Source: Solanum dulcamara
Lineage: Eukaryota; Streptophyta; Magnoliopsida; Solanales; Solanaceae
Direction of reading: 5' to 3'
NCBI RefSeq assembly: GCF_947179165.1
Contig: NC_077245.1
Span: 50,225,286 to 50,289,285 of the forward strand
DNA: 64,000 bases
Both the position numbers and the translations under genes were made by a program. Below are positions 37,504 to 47,800 of this stretch, piece after piece; within the stretch, counting starts at the first letter, position 1, and each line of letters opens with the position of its first letter. Below the pieces are notes generated by a model. It worked only from the letters and a program-made list of their open reading frames with translations, ran no database searches and had not been told where the DNA came from.

Positions 37504-37788
37504 ATGCCATTAGAATACATAAAAAGAATTAGACTAAGGCAAAAGTGTATATACGAAGAACAAAAATATAGATCTGAGCTAAAAAGAAACCTTAAATGGT
37601 TAAAAGAACAATTAGACAAACCTACACTTAAAATAGAACCTTACACTTCAGAAGCCCTATATAAAAAACAGACAGAACTACGTGCAGAATTTATTAAAGA
37701 AATAAATCAAATAGAAGCAGACATTAGATTTAGTGCATATAGAGAAAGTTTATACGAAGTACTTTGGAAAAATAATTCTCTAGGATAA
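37504..37788 (+). CDS. Pararetroviral small ORF 3, related to ORFs 1 and 2
   Basis: 94 codons, starting 16 bases after ORF 2. It is Lys/Glu-rich and predicted helical. Its C-terminal part has FSAYR in the position of the YSENR/YSETR of its neighbours, and it ends in SLG. The following ORF starts directly after its stop with no ATG. The function is unknown. Confidence 0.6.
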   Translation: MPLEYIKRIRLRQKCIYEEQKYRSELKRNLKWLKEQLDKPTLKIEPYTSEALYKKQTELRAEFIKEINQIEADIRFSAYRESLYEVLWKNNSLG

Positions 37789-38328
37789 ATCAAAATTGAT
37801 CAATTAAAGAATCTAGAATACCTAGATCTTAGAATATACCCAGAAAAGAAATACAGATCTATACATAAGAACAATACCATTAGGTGTAATTTCTCACAAG
37901 GAGAACATATATTACACTCTGAAGACAAACATCATAATACATTAGTAGATCTAATCAGAAATTTTAGTGATAATACTCAACTAAAAGATAAAGTAATAAT
38001 ACGCCTTCTAGAAACAATAGAATCCATCATAAATAAACAAACAAAAACTCTAAGCAAGTTAGAACAAAACTTTGACTTCCTTAAAACACAACAACTAGAA
38101 GTAGATAGAAAAATTCATTTCTTAAATACCAAGTTCAATTTTGAAAAAATACCTACAAAAACAGAAATAGAAAAGTTAATAAAAACAATTCTAGAGAAAT
38201 CAAAAGAAGTAGAAATACAAAATAATCAAGTAATAACTAAAATAACAGAGCAAATAGAATATATAATAGAAGAAGTAAACGGTTTGAAAGAAATAGTAAG
38301 AAGACTAGAACAAATTTCTCTTTCATGA
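37789..38328 (+). CDS. ATG-less pararetroviral ORF 4 (coiled-coil)
   Basis: The frame is open for 179 codons from the ORF 3 stop to TGA at 38326-38328, with no ATG in any plus frame between 37599 and 38324. It ends in TCATGA, overlapping the next ATG. The sequence is dominated by Lys, Glu, Ile and Asn. The second half has long heptad-like runs (for example around 37970-38320), consistent with a coiled coil. Translation would need a non-AUG codon, as established for ORF1 of rice tungro bacilliform virus (AUU start), or readthrough or reinitiation. A coiled-coil, virion-associated or capsid-interacting role is possible but unproven. The absence of stops over 540 bp in AT-rich DNA argues that the frame was coding. 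Confidence 0.6.
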   Translation: MKIDQLKNLEYLDLRIYPEKKYRSIHKNNTIRCNFSQGEHILHSEDKHHNTLVDLIRNFSDNTQLKDKVIIRLLETIESIINKQTKTLSKLEQNFDFLKTQQLEVDRKIHFLNTKFNFEKIPTKTEIEKLIKTILEKSKEVEIQNNQVITKITEQIEYIIEEVNGLKEIVRRLEQISLS

Positions 38329-38708
38329 ATGAAGAAGAAATAAACTATAGAAAGGCAATAGAAATTTCAAAGCAATACCATGACGAACCAGTAGGACTTA
38401 CAAAACACATCCCAGCTAGTGTGTCTGATAAAATAGTAGTAAAACAAAATAATACAATTATAACTTTGCTCATAGATCTAAATATCAAACTAGACAAACT
38501 ACTTAAAGAAAAACAACAACTCGAAGTACAACCGCTTCAACTCCCTAACAAAGAAATAGACGCCCTAGTAAATCAATTAAAACGAATAGAAATAACTCCA
38601 CAAAAAGAAAAAATACAAGTTGTTAAAAAACCACAACCATGGACCTTTTTTCACACAAGTCTAGATCAACAGACGAAGAAAGTATCCAAAGAGGCAGGCC
38701 AAGCGTAA
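38325..38708 (+). CDS. Pararetroviral ORF 5 (unknown function)
   Basis: 127 codons, beginning at the ATG that overlaps the ORF 4 stop. The N-terminus is acidic. A Leu/Ile/Lys-rich helix (residues about 35-65) is followed by a Gln/Lys-rich stretch. The last 23 codons overlap the movement-protein ORF in another frame. By position it resembles the N-terminal portion that precedes the movement domain in the badnavirus polyprotein, but here it is a separate frame. I cannot assign a function. Confidence 0.55.
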   Translation: MNEEEINYRKAIEISKQYHDEPVGLTKHIPASVSDKIVVKQNNTIITLLIDLNIKLDKLLKEKQQLEVQPLQLPNKEIDALVNQLKRIEITPQKEKIQVVKKPQPWTFFHTSLDQQTKKVSKEAGQA

Positions 38709-39400
38709 GTTACTCAGATAATAGAATAGGAAATAATCTTATATCAAGAATACTATCTAGAAGAAGAAACCCTACTGAAGAACAAAACCATGAACTAAAT
38801 GAAATAGTAGACGTAGATAAAGATTTACAAATTTTCCAGCAAAATCAATTAAAACTACTAAACCCAAAGACTTTATACAAAGTAGGATGTTTCTCAAGAG
38901 ACAATCAATTATATAGACACTATAGAGAAGAACAAATTTCAGCATTAGGTGAAAATTGCTCGATTTTAAATTTAGTCACTCCCAACTTTCTAAAGACAAT
39001 AAGAAATCCTAGACTTATGATGATGCATATGGGATTAATAGTCATAGGAATAAAAGGTTTAATTAGAAAAAATTTAGGAACTAAAGTACTAATAGTAATA
39101 TATGATGATAGATGGATAGACCTAAAGAAATCTATAATAGGATTAACTGAGGTAGATATGACTAACAACGGGGGAATATTTTATGTTAGCCCAGACTTTT
39201 TAATAAATTTAAAAGACTTTGGCAATAATATTAAGATAGGAATACAAACAAAAGGTTATGAAGAAATGATTAGTGGTAATAATTTATTAATGTGTTTAGG
39301 ATTTATAGGAAAACTGGCATTAAATAGTAATACCAAATTTAAATTACAAGTGAATGATGTAGTAGAAGTAATATATATATCAAAAATAATTATCAAATAA
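38639..39400 (+). CDS. Caulimovirid movement protein (30K superfamily)
   Basis: 253 codons with an ATG start overlapping ORF 5. The core (residues about 120-240) shows the pattern of badnavirus-like movement proteins: MMHMGLIVIGIKGL, GTKVLIVIYDDRW, GLTEVDMTNNGG, IFYVSPDF, IKIGIQTKGYE and a final LMCLGFIGKLA. Proteins of this family alter plasmodesmata so that virus can move from cell to cell. The N-terminal 100 residues are polar and not recognised. The frame is intact. In badnaviruses this domain is the N-terminal part of a long polyprotein; here it ends in a stop at 39398-39400, and no capsid, protease or RT follows. Host origin is unlikely given the fold pattern and neighbours. Confidence 0.85.
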   Translation: MDLFSHKSRSTDEESIQRGRPSVSYSDNRIGNNLISRILSRRRNPTEEQNHELNEIVDVDKDLQIFQQNQLKLLNPKTLYKVGCFSRDNQLYRHYREEQISALGENCSILNLVTPNFLKTIRNPRLMMMHMGLIVIGIKGLIRKNLGTKVLIVIYDDRWIDLKKSIIGLTEVDMTNNGGIFYVSPDFLINLKDFGNNIKIGIQTKGYEEMISGNNLLMCLGFIGKLALNSNTKFKLQVNDVVEVIYISKIIIK

Positions 39401-39436
39401 TGACTTTTGAATAGAAAAAATGACTAATAATTTGAT

Positions 39437-39448
39437 GACACGTGGCAT
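39437..39448 (+). repeat. Direct repeat flanking the viral insert (right copy)
   Basis: GACACGTGGCAT, matching 36765-36776 exactly. Removing one copy and the DNA between would join the two halves of the TIR element without a gap. Confidence 0.8.
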
Positions 39449-39479
39449 TTTTTTTATCCAAAAAAAATAAAAATTAACA

Positions 39480-39655
39480 ACTATTAACCCCACCCACCCC
39501 GCCGTCATCTTCTCCAACCCCACCCACCCCAACCCCAACCCCACCCACCCCAACCCCAACCCCTCACCCACCCTGCCGTCATCTTCTCCATCCCCACCCA
39601 CCCCAACCCCTCCCCCACCCCACCAGATCTTCTTCTCCTCCAACACCCACCCAAC
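39480..39655. repeat. C-rich low-complexity tract
   Basis: Runs of CCCCACCC and CCCCAACCCCAACCCC recur, with 'gccgtcatcttctcca' repeated at about 39500 and 39575. The minus strand is G-rich with several GGGG runs. Pieces of the same kind recur at 39790-39850. Confidence 0.85.
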
Positions 39656-40097
39656 GATATCCGTATCATCTAAAGAGGAAAATATGGAGCTATAATGACA
39701 AACGAAAATATAAATCAAATTGGGTCAAAAACTCCGACGAACCTCTATTTTTTTCGACAAGATTAATACAAATCTAAAATTACTCACTAATTAACCCCCA
39801 CCCCACACCCTATCAGTGGTATTCCAACACCACCCACCCCACCGTCGTCTTCTTCAAAATTGATATGCTTCGTTGTTCGAATTTTTTTTTCCGAAAGATG
39901 GTTAAGTCGTCGGGCATAAAAAATAAAGTTAAGAATTTAAAAGTAACAAGAACTAAAACAAGTAACTGTAAATACTAATGGATACATGTAACAATATTAA
40001 AAAATGAAGAAGAAGAAGAAAAAAATAACTATTTTTTAAGAAAAAACAACTTCTATGCGCCTCATATAGGTGGAAAATATGCGAGGTGTCAACTGTG

Positions 40098-40218
40098 TAA
40101 AAAGTGTCAAGATGACACATTCGATCCTTACTTGAGGTCTCTAAAATGAACATCTCCTGGTTTAGGTGTCTAAGTGAAAGTTGATGCCAACTTTAGGGGG
40201 CCACCGATGAATTTTGCC
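40098..40218 (-). repeat. Right terminal inverted repeat
   Basis: The reverse complement matches 36575-36694. It ends ATTTTGCC at 40218, followed by TTTTTTTA. Confidence 0.85.
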
Positions 40219-40432
40219 TTTTTTTAATTATATATATTATGTGTATGTCATATAAAACAAAATGTCATGTGTGCGGATGTGAATAACATGTCTATGTATG
40301 TGGTATGAGATGTGTGTTTTTAAGCTTGTTTGTATAGTTTAAGAGTGTTTTTAAGATCGTTAATAATTTAGAGATGTAATTAATAATTCATGTATTATTT
40401 AGGGGTGTTTTATACAATTTTTGTAATACAAT

Positions 40433-40785
40433 TAGGGATTGTTTGGTAGAGTATATTAAAATAATATTAAATAGAATGTATTAATAATATTTGTATTAGT
40501 AGTGCTTGTATTAATTATACATAGAATATTTAATGCATTGTTTGGTTTAGTGTATTAAAAAATAACATGTATTGCATAAAAATATTTATTTACAAAAATA
40601 TCCTCAACAATTATGATGAAAAAGATGTAAAAGAGGTTTTGAGGGATAATTGGGTCTGTAATCACAATAATGCAAGTATTAAATTTTCTTGCATTATTAA
40701 TACCTAAAAATCCATGATATTAGTAATGCAAGCCTTAATACTTAGTTATACATGTCAAGAAAAAGTGTATCAAACAAGATACTAC
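40433..40785. mobile_element. Probable MITE
   Basis: The left end 'ggattgtttggtagagtat' has an approximate inverted counterpart, 'gtgtatcaaacaagatac', near 40768. Inside are phrases typical of Solanaceae MITEs, such as 'tgtttggtttagtgtatta' and 'caaaaatatcctcaaca'. The right end abuts the target duplication of the next element. The family is not assigned. Confidence 0.5.
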
Positions 40786-41308
40786 TAATATACCTAATGG
40801 AAAAAGACATAAATTCGCTCTTGAAGTTGTATCAAAAAATCAGTTACACACTTAAATTATCATAACGACCTATTACACACCTAAACTACCTAAAAGTAAA
40901 TTTATTACTCCCTACAACTGATGTGGCAAAAAATAAAATAAAAATAAAAATAAGAGCGTGTCAGAATATTAAAAAACAAAACCACCCCACCCCCCACATC
41001 TTTTCTTCTTCACACCCACATACCATCTTCTTCTTCACACCCAACTCTATTTACTCCCCATTTTGAATCTTTATTTTTTTTTCTTTCAAAATCTATTAAA
41101 GTAAAAAAATTAATAAAATAAAATCACCCCACTGCACCCCCACGTCATTTCTTCTTCACACCCACCTATCCTCTTCTTCTTCACACCCACCTCCATTTAC
41201 TCCCTATTTTGAGTCTTGATTTTTTTCTTTCAAAATCCATTAAGAAGAAGAAGAATTCTTCTCCCCATTTTGGTGGAGAAGACGATTGGGGTAGGGGGTC
41301 GTATGGAT

Positions 41309-44300
41309 GGTTAATAATTAATTAGGAGTTAATTAGTATAAAATATAGTTAATAAAAGACAAGTTAATTAATAAAGAAAAGAAGAGAAAAAATATAAAAA
41401 AATAGATTGGTGGTTAATAAATAATTATGAATTAATTAGTATAAAATCTATCTATAATTAATAAAGAAAAGAAAAAAATATAAAAAATCGGATGGGTGGT
41501 TAATAATTAATCAAGAGTTAATTAGTATAAAATCTATCTATATATAATAGGAGAAACAAAATCGCCACCTGTCAGCACCATAAAATTAGCAATTATTTTA
41601 GATTAAAAAAGAAAAAAAGAGGTTAGTTAGTTACTATTTTTAAAATTTATTATTACATTTTCAAAAAACAAAAAACAAAACAAAAGATAATAACAAAAAA
41701 CTATGAATCCAAGAGAAAAAAATGGGCAGTTTTTTAAGGATTTTTTTTCCTTTTTTTAATAGACATTTGTGATTCCATATATAATATATGTCAATTAAAA
41801 TACCAAAAATAGAAACTTTTAAAAACTTCTATGAAATACCTTTTAAAAAATAAATCTATATCTATATTCTATATATATAAATAATAGGAGATGCAAAAGT
41901 GTCAATAAAAAAAAATATTTATTAGTTTTTAAAATTAAAAATTGGATCTTTTAATTATTAGTTATTAGTTACTTTTTTTAATTTAATTTTTTAAAATTTA
42001 AAATAGAATTTTGATAGTTATTATTTATTGTTGTACATCAGCCATTTTAAAATAAATACTTAAATATTTTTGCCTCTCATTAATGATAATTTTCTTATCA
42101 AATAAGTCCACGTTGGTGTGAATTCTCCGTGGAACTAGAACTTTGAAAGATAAAAATTTTAAACTTATATAATAATTTTAAGTAAACAAATGAACTGATA
42201 CATAGGTTATTTTTATTTTGTTTTAAAAAAATTAAATTCAAAATTGAGAAGAGTGTTATATGTATTTTAGAAGATAAAGTGGTTACAAATGGTTACTTCT
42301 TAATTTTATCCTTACCAATTTTATAGCTAATATATTATTATAAAATTAGTTGAAAAAATAGTTTCTAAGACTCATAGTGGAACAATACTTCCATGGATAA
42401 TGGTTTAAAACTTTCATCGGTTGCTTTACAAAATTACAATTTTGGTGGATAATAAATCACAAATCAAAATTGAATTATAGAAAACATCGAAGAATAGTAT
42501 TAGCGGTCTTGAAAATCAAGTATCTTTCTAGAAAATTATTATTTAACAAAACTTAGCTTTTTTTCTTGAGATCTTTCAATTTTTTTCGCTTTTCTGAAAA
42601 TATTGATATGTTATAGATTAATGCTCCAAATGGGTGAGTATTAATATCTTTTCAAATGCATAATGTGCCTATTCAAAATAAATGCATCAATGATAATCAG
42701 CCTACGTTGAAAGTTCGGATTATATGATGACAGCATGTATTAAATCATTAGTATTCATTTAACTTATTCTTTGAATGTGTTATAATATCCTTTTGATATT
42801 CTGCCTTTTCCTCAGCATATTTGTCTCTTCACTTCTTATCCAACAGTTATTTATGTTATTGGCTAACACGATATTAATCTTAACAAATCTTATTTCTCTA
42901 TTATACATGTTTTCATTTTTTAAAATCAAAAATCAGATTATATACAACACAGTTATATTTATAACACATTTGATCTTTATATAAAATAGATAACCATTCA
43001 TATTGTCAGATTTTTGTGGTATGCATTTTCTCCCTATGAATCAACAACTTTACAAATTCATATATGATAAACAATTTACATAGATATGTTTCAGTCTCCT
43101 CTCAAACTGTAACTAAAAATATGCTACAAACAAAAGTAGGGCTATCAATCTTAAAAATACAAAACATATGTCTTTTAGAGGCATATGTTAACGTACTCCA
43201 AAAAGTGAATTATGTTATCCTATAAATTTATTTTTATTGATTTTTTGCTTCACTTTTGACTACTTTGAAGAATATTAGATGTTTTCTCTGGCGTTTCTTA
43301 TGTATAATTTATTGTTAGAAATATGATTTATTGACAAATAAAAAGGAGAGATTTTTCAATGATAAAAAATTTACAACTTGCTTCATGAATGAATTTAGAG
43401 AGTTGGATCTCTTTTCACATCAAAGCACTGATGAAGTAATTTTTTTCTTTCCCCGTTAAATAAATTTTTTTTTTTTTTAATAACCACTATATGATCTTGC
43501 TTTAAATATTCATTCAGTTTATAGTCTGTTCATTTTTTTGTAACTATCAAAATGAAAATCAAAAGTTTAGCAACATAATTGAATTAGCTATTTGAATACA
43601 AGATGTTTGTATTGCATTATATCATTAAATTAATTTAGAACCTCTATTTTTTTTCTTTATGTACATTTATTATGTAACTTAAAAATCTTTCATTGTAGAT
43701 ATATCTATATTACACGATCTTGAGTACACAAATTTCACATTGTGTAAATTTCAAATAAATGTTGGGAGAATTCATCAAAACGAACACTTAAATGAGCATG
43801 TTATCTTCGTCTTTAACTATAAATTGATTTACGCTTGGAGTTTGTTTAAGTTTCACTTACAAAATCAGATAATTAATAATGTGCTACTTTATAATCTTAG
43901 CCTAGAACCAATGAATAACTTACAAAAAATTTTCTTGAGAACATTATCGAATTCATCAACAAACTTTGAATCTTATTGTATATAACATATGACCTTACGA
44001 CAACTTTAGATAGAATAAAATATTTATGTTAGCCTTTATATGTATATGATCGTGAAACAAAATTTAATATTCTCAAATAAATAATACATATTTATTTTCT
44101 TTAATATTATCTGCGTATCGTGCGGGTACGTATACTAGTATAGTTAATAAAAAAAGTTAATTAATAAAAAAGAGAAAATATAAAAAATCGGATGGATGGT
44201 TAGTGATTAATTATGAGTTAATTAGTGTAAAATATAGTTAATAAAATAAAAATTAATTAATAAAGAAAAGAAAAGAAAAAAATATAAAAAAATATAATTT
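41309..44300. repeat. AT-rich minisatellite (about 90-105 bp units), split by Helitron
   Basis: Units begin GGTTAATAATTAAT and contain GAGTTAATTAGTATAAAAT and 'aataaagaaaagaa'. They start near 41309, 41411 and 41499. After the Helitron the pattern resumes at 44139 with 'tatagttaataaaa' and another unit near 44198. Confidence 0.8.
41537..44138 (+). mobile_element. Non-autonomous Helitron
   Basis: The 5' end is TCTATATATAATAGGAG and the 3' end is GTGCGGGTACGTATACTAG. Both are canonical plant Helitron termini (TC start, CTAG end). The bases immediately outside are A on the left and T on the right, the normal A|T target. A GCGTA/TACGT pair near the 3' end could form the short terminal hairpin. 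No Rep/helicase frame is seen. A second Helitron-like 5' end (TCTATATATATAAATAATAG) at about 41864 suggests a nested or alternative start. The element sits in a minisatellite unit whose sister units show the uninterrupted sequence. Confidence 0.8.
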
Positions 44301-44452
44301 CTGACATGACGTTAACGTTGTGCTGACCTAACGCTACATGACAACACTATGAGAATGATGTTATATATTTCTGGGCTAATAAATTCACTTTTAAATACTT
44401 TAAGTGTGTAATAAATTGTCGTGATAATTTATGCCTTTTTCCTGTACCTAAT

Positions 44453-44840
44453 TAATGCTTTCATTATTATTATTACTAACACTCCACCGAACAACACTAA
44501 TTAAGAACTTTCCATAGCCAAAAGCAACAAGTTTCTAATTCCTTGAATCCCCCCGTTTCCATTGTCTCTTTCTTTGACTGTACACATTCTTTCATCTGCC
44601 CCCTTCCGGAAGGCTACTGACCCAATTAGATATCTGATTCTATTCAGTCTTGGGGCTCTCCAAGATTTGATATTTAGGGGAGCTCTTCTTTCCTTGAGCG
44701 TAAATTTTTTATTCTTGATATCTATCTCCAACACCCATTTGCTTCAACTAACGGATAACAGAGAAGAAAACCCCAGATTTTTTCTGGGAATCTTTTTGGC
44801 TATCTTGGAATATAAAGTGGTTTAGAGCAAAGGGTTTTCT
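44453..44840 (+). promoter_or_regulatory. Presumed proximal promoter and 5' UTR of the ZIP gene
   Basis: This is the only non-transposon sequence between the second TIR element and the start codon. It is pyrimidine-rich from about 44530 to 44720. I see no convincing TATA box, so the transcription start cannot be placed. An upstream intron in the 5' UTR cannot be excluded. Confidence 0.4.
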
Positions 44841-47800
44841 ATGGATTCTCAAGTTCTTGTTGCTCTTGGTCTTTCAATGTTGGGTGGCTTGAGTACCTCT
44901 CTAGGTGAGTAGAATGTTCCTTTTTTTATTTCTTCGTTTTGAATAGCGTCTATTTCCTACTTTGTAAAAGTGGATTAATTATTAGAACCTGACAAGTGCT
45001 CTAATGTTATGTTTTTCTTCCCAAATTATCACATAGCTAGAGGAAAATAATATTTATGTGACCTTGTTTGACCAGGCATGGAGGAGTTTAAGAAACACAG
45101 ATTTTTTCTTGAACTTGTGATCTAATTAAGCCATAAAGATTTATGTGACAATGACTAAGCTTACTCAGGGTATTTTAAAAGTTAAATTGTTTCTAAATAC
45201 AGATTTTAGTCATTTCTTTGGATAGACTAAAAGCGCAGTGTACCACATAAATTGGGGCAAATGAAATTAAACTATTTTGAGTTATGGAAGTCAAAGTGTG
45301 GTCTTCTTCATTTTTGTGCTCAATCCATTGGTAATCCTTTATGTAGTTTTTGTAAGCATAGTGAAAACCATATTGCTAAAACTTCAATTTTTATACAGTC
45401 CCGCTTATAGAAACTGTATAAAACACATTGGGAACTGATGGTGCTAATACTTTATGGTGGCTGTTTCCATCTCCTTTGTGTTTTTTCAGTTTCTTGAGCA
45501 ATTGAAACTACAAGAGTCCTCCCTAAAGAAAGTTAAGTAATCTGGTCTAATTTTTCTTATCTGCAGGTGCACTTTTTGTGGTTATTAGCCAGACTCCTAA
45601 CTTGAAGATGCTAGGACTTTTACAGGTGATGGTTAATTGTATTTGTAAGAATGTCAAAAGTAAAATGGTTAATTTCAATGATTCATGGTTTATTTGTCAC
45701 TTGCTTGTTTATCTACTGTTGTTTTGTGCTTTGATTATACTATTGTTTGGACCGTTTTCGTCATCTACTTATTTACTCTAATAATCTTGTCTGACCTTTT
45801 TCTATGCTTTTATTGAGCCGAGGGTCTTTCGGAAACAACCGTCCTACATTGGTAGGAGTCAGGTCTGCGTACACTCTACCCTCCCCAAACCCCACGATGT
45901 GGGATTTCACTGGGTTGTTGTTGTTGTTGTTTAAGCATGCTGTCTGATAGATGTTTACTGTCGGTTATTTTATATATTTTCCGACTTGGGTATTTTAAAT
46001 TTTTAGCAGAAAAAAAAGCATCATTTGATCTTTAACTACTGATGCTTTAAGCTTCCTGAGCTTTAAAGAACTCATTATGTTCAACGGTGTAAATCCAAGA
46101 GGTACATAGATAGCAGAGTACAAACCTGAATAATTTCCCCGGTCGTGCAGGGGTTTGCTGCTGGTCTTATGCTCAGCATATCATTCTTTGACTTGGCTCA
46201 TAATGCTATAAACTCCATTGGCTTCTTGAAAGGAAACCTCTGGGTGAGTTATCTCCTAGTTTTATTTTGAACTTTATCAGTGTGTTTTTCACTTAAAGAA
46301 GAAACATACAGTTCTTGGATCTTAATAGCAAATCTCTGGGCTGTCAGTTTTTTGCAGGTGTTATCTTCTTTGCTCTTGTTTCAAATTTCATCCCAGAACC
46401 TATACTTGCACCCATTTCAAGTGCCAAAGGAAAAAAGGTATGATGTGATTTGTTTTCTATAGGATAAAATCTCGTTTATGCAAAAACTATTAAAGAACAA
46501 AAATGGTTTTCTGCATGAGAACAGAAAGACGGAGATGATAGGGGTAAGGATATTATGAAGAAGCATCGCCGCCAAGTTTTATTTAGTGGAATCATCACAG
46601 CAGTAGGTCAGTCTGCTGTATTGGTTAGTTGATAATTTCCATAAAATTTACAGCATTTTTTAGTTCTTTTATGCTGTAAAACCTCCCTTTGAGTTCTCAT
46701 TTCAAGAACTCTGAACTGTTTGTGAACTAGGTCTGATTAAGTGCTAATTGTGGAAGCCTATTTTTGACGTTTCTTGTTGTTTCAGAGTCTCTTCACAAAT
46801 ATTTTATGCAAGAGTACATATATGCTAAAAATAAATCTAGCTTAATCTTCATTTTTATGTATCTGAAGTAGTTTGTGAACTAGGTCTGATCAAATGCTAA
46901 TTTTGGAAGCCTATCTTGGATATTTCTCGTTGTTTCAGAGTCACTTTACAAGTATTTTATGCAAGAGTACATATATGCTTAAAAATAAATCTTGCTTAAT
47001 ATAGTGTGGCATGTATGATTTACCTAGAGTTGTTTCAAAATTCTTATCCAGAGTCTTGTTCAGTTGCCACAGTGCTAAGTTACAATCTCTGTTATAGTAC
47101 CCATTTCTGGTATGAGAAGAATATTACAAATCTTAGTAAATTTCTTTTTCCTATCTAGTTTGTCATTAGAATTAGTTATTGGTGGGAGTTGGCATGTATC
47201 TTGTGGAATTAGTCGAGATGTGCGAAAGTTCACCCCAACATCATGCTTATCAAAACAAAAAAAAGGAATTAAGTTTACCCTTCAGTTAAGCTAAGTTTTT
47301 CTTTTTTTCTAGTAGGTGTTAGATGCACAGTGTTGTGGTTAAATACTCCCTTTCTATTCATTCCTTATTATCTGTAGCAAAAGTCAAGCCTCTATTTGGA
47401 CTGTTGTGGTGTAACTTATTTATGCTCAGAGTCAGAGTAATATGTAAGGTCTTCTTATAGTAAAAGTAGGTTTTCCTCAATAGTTTGCAGAAAACCTTAC
47501 TCCCTCCGTCCTATTTTATGTGAAGAAGTTCGGAATAAGAGCATCAAAGCCCCTAATTTTCCATGTGAATCTGGGCATAATTTTTTCTTTTTTCCTGAAA
47601 TAAAATTTACATATTTGATAACGGCATGGAAAGTACTACAAGTTAGTAGAGTTAATAATTCGATATATTTGAAAAAAAATTGATAAAATTGTACTCCTTC
47701 CGTCCCAATTTATGAGGCGCCATTTGATCAGACACGGAGTTTAAGAAATAAGGGAAGACTTTGTTATGTTTACCTAATTGTCCTTATCAAAGTCACTTTA

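Larger units (their letters stand above)
36575..40218. mobile_element. TIR transposon-like unit carrying pararetroviral DNA
   Basis: The ends are inverted repeats of about 120 bp. Left 36575-36694 begins GGCAAAATCATTGG and right 40098-40218, reversed, begins GGCAAAATTCATCGG. They agree at about nine bases in ten, including 'aaaccaggagatgttcattt' in both. TTTTTTTA flanks both ends (36567-36574 and 40219-40226), a possible 8-bp duplication, although it is low in complexity. No transposase is encoded. Between the repeats are the viral cassette and a C-rich stretch. Long TIRs with an 8-9 bp duplication suggest a non-autonomous Mutator- or hAT-type element. Confidence 0.75.
40799..44444. mobile_element. 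Second TIR element, containing minisatellite and Helitron
   Basis: A perfect 8-bp duplication TACCTAAT lies at 40791-40798 and 44445-44452. The left end reads GGAAAAAGACATAAATT; the right end, reversed, reads CAGGAAAAAGGCATAAATT. The repeats continue inward through 'tattacacac' and 'taaatttatta', with about 50 extra bases in the left copy. No transposase is present. The end lies about 400 bp upstream of the ZIP gene start codon. An 8-bp duplication suits hAT, and 8-9 bp suits Mutator-type elements. Confidence 0.8.

Noticed and set aside
42775..43985. Two short hydrophobic or basic frames inside the Helitron (69 and 81 codons)
   Set aside because: They have no similarity to Rep/helicase or captured genes that I recognise; the DNA is AT-rich.
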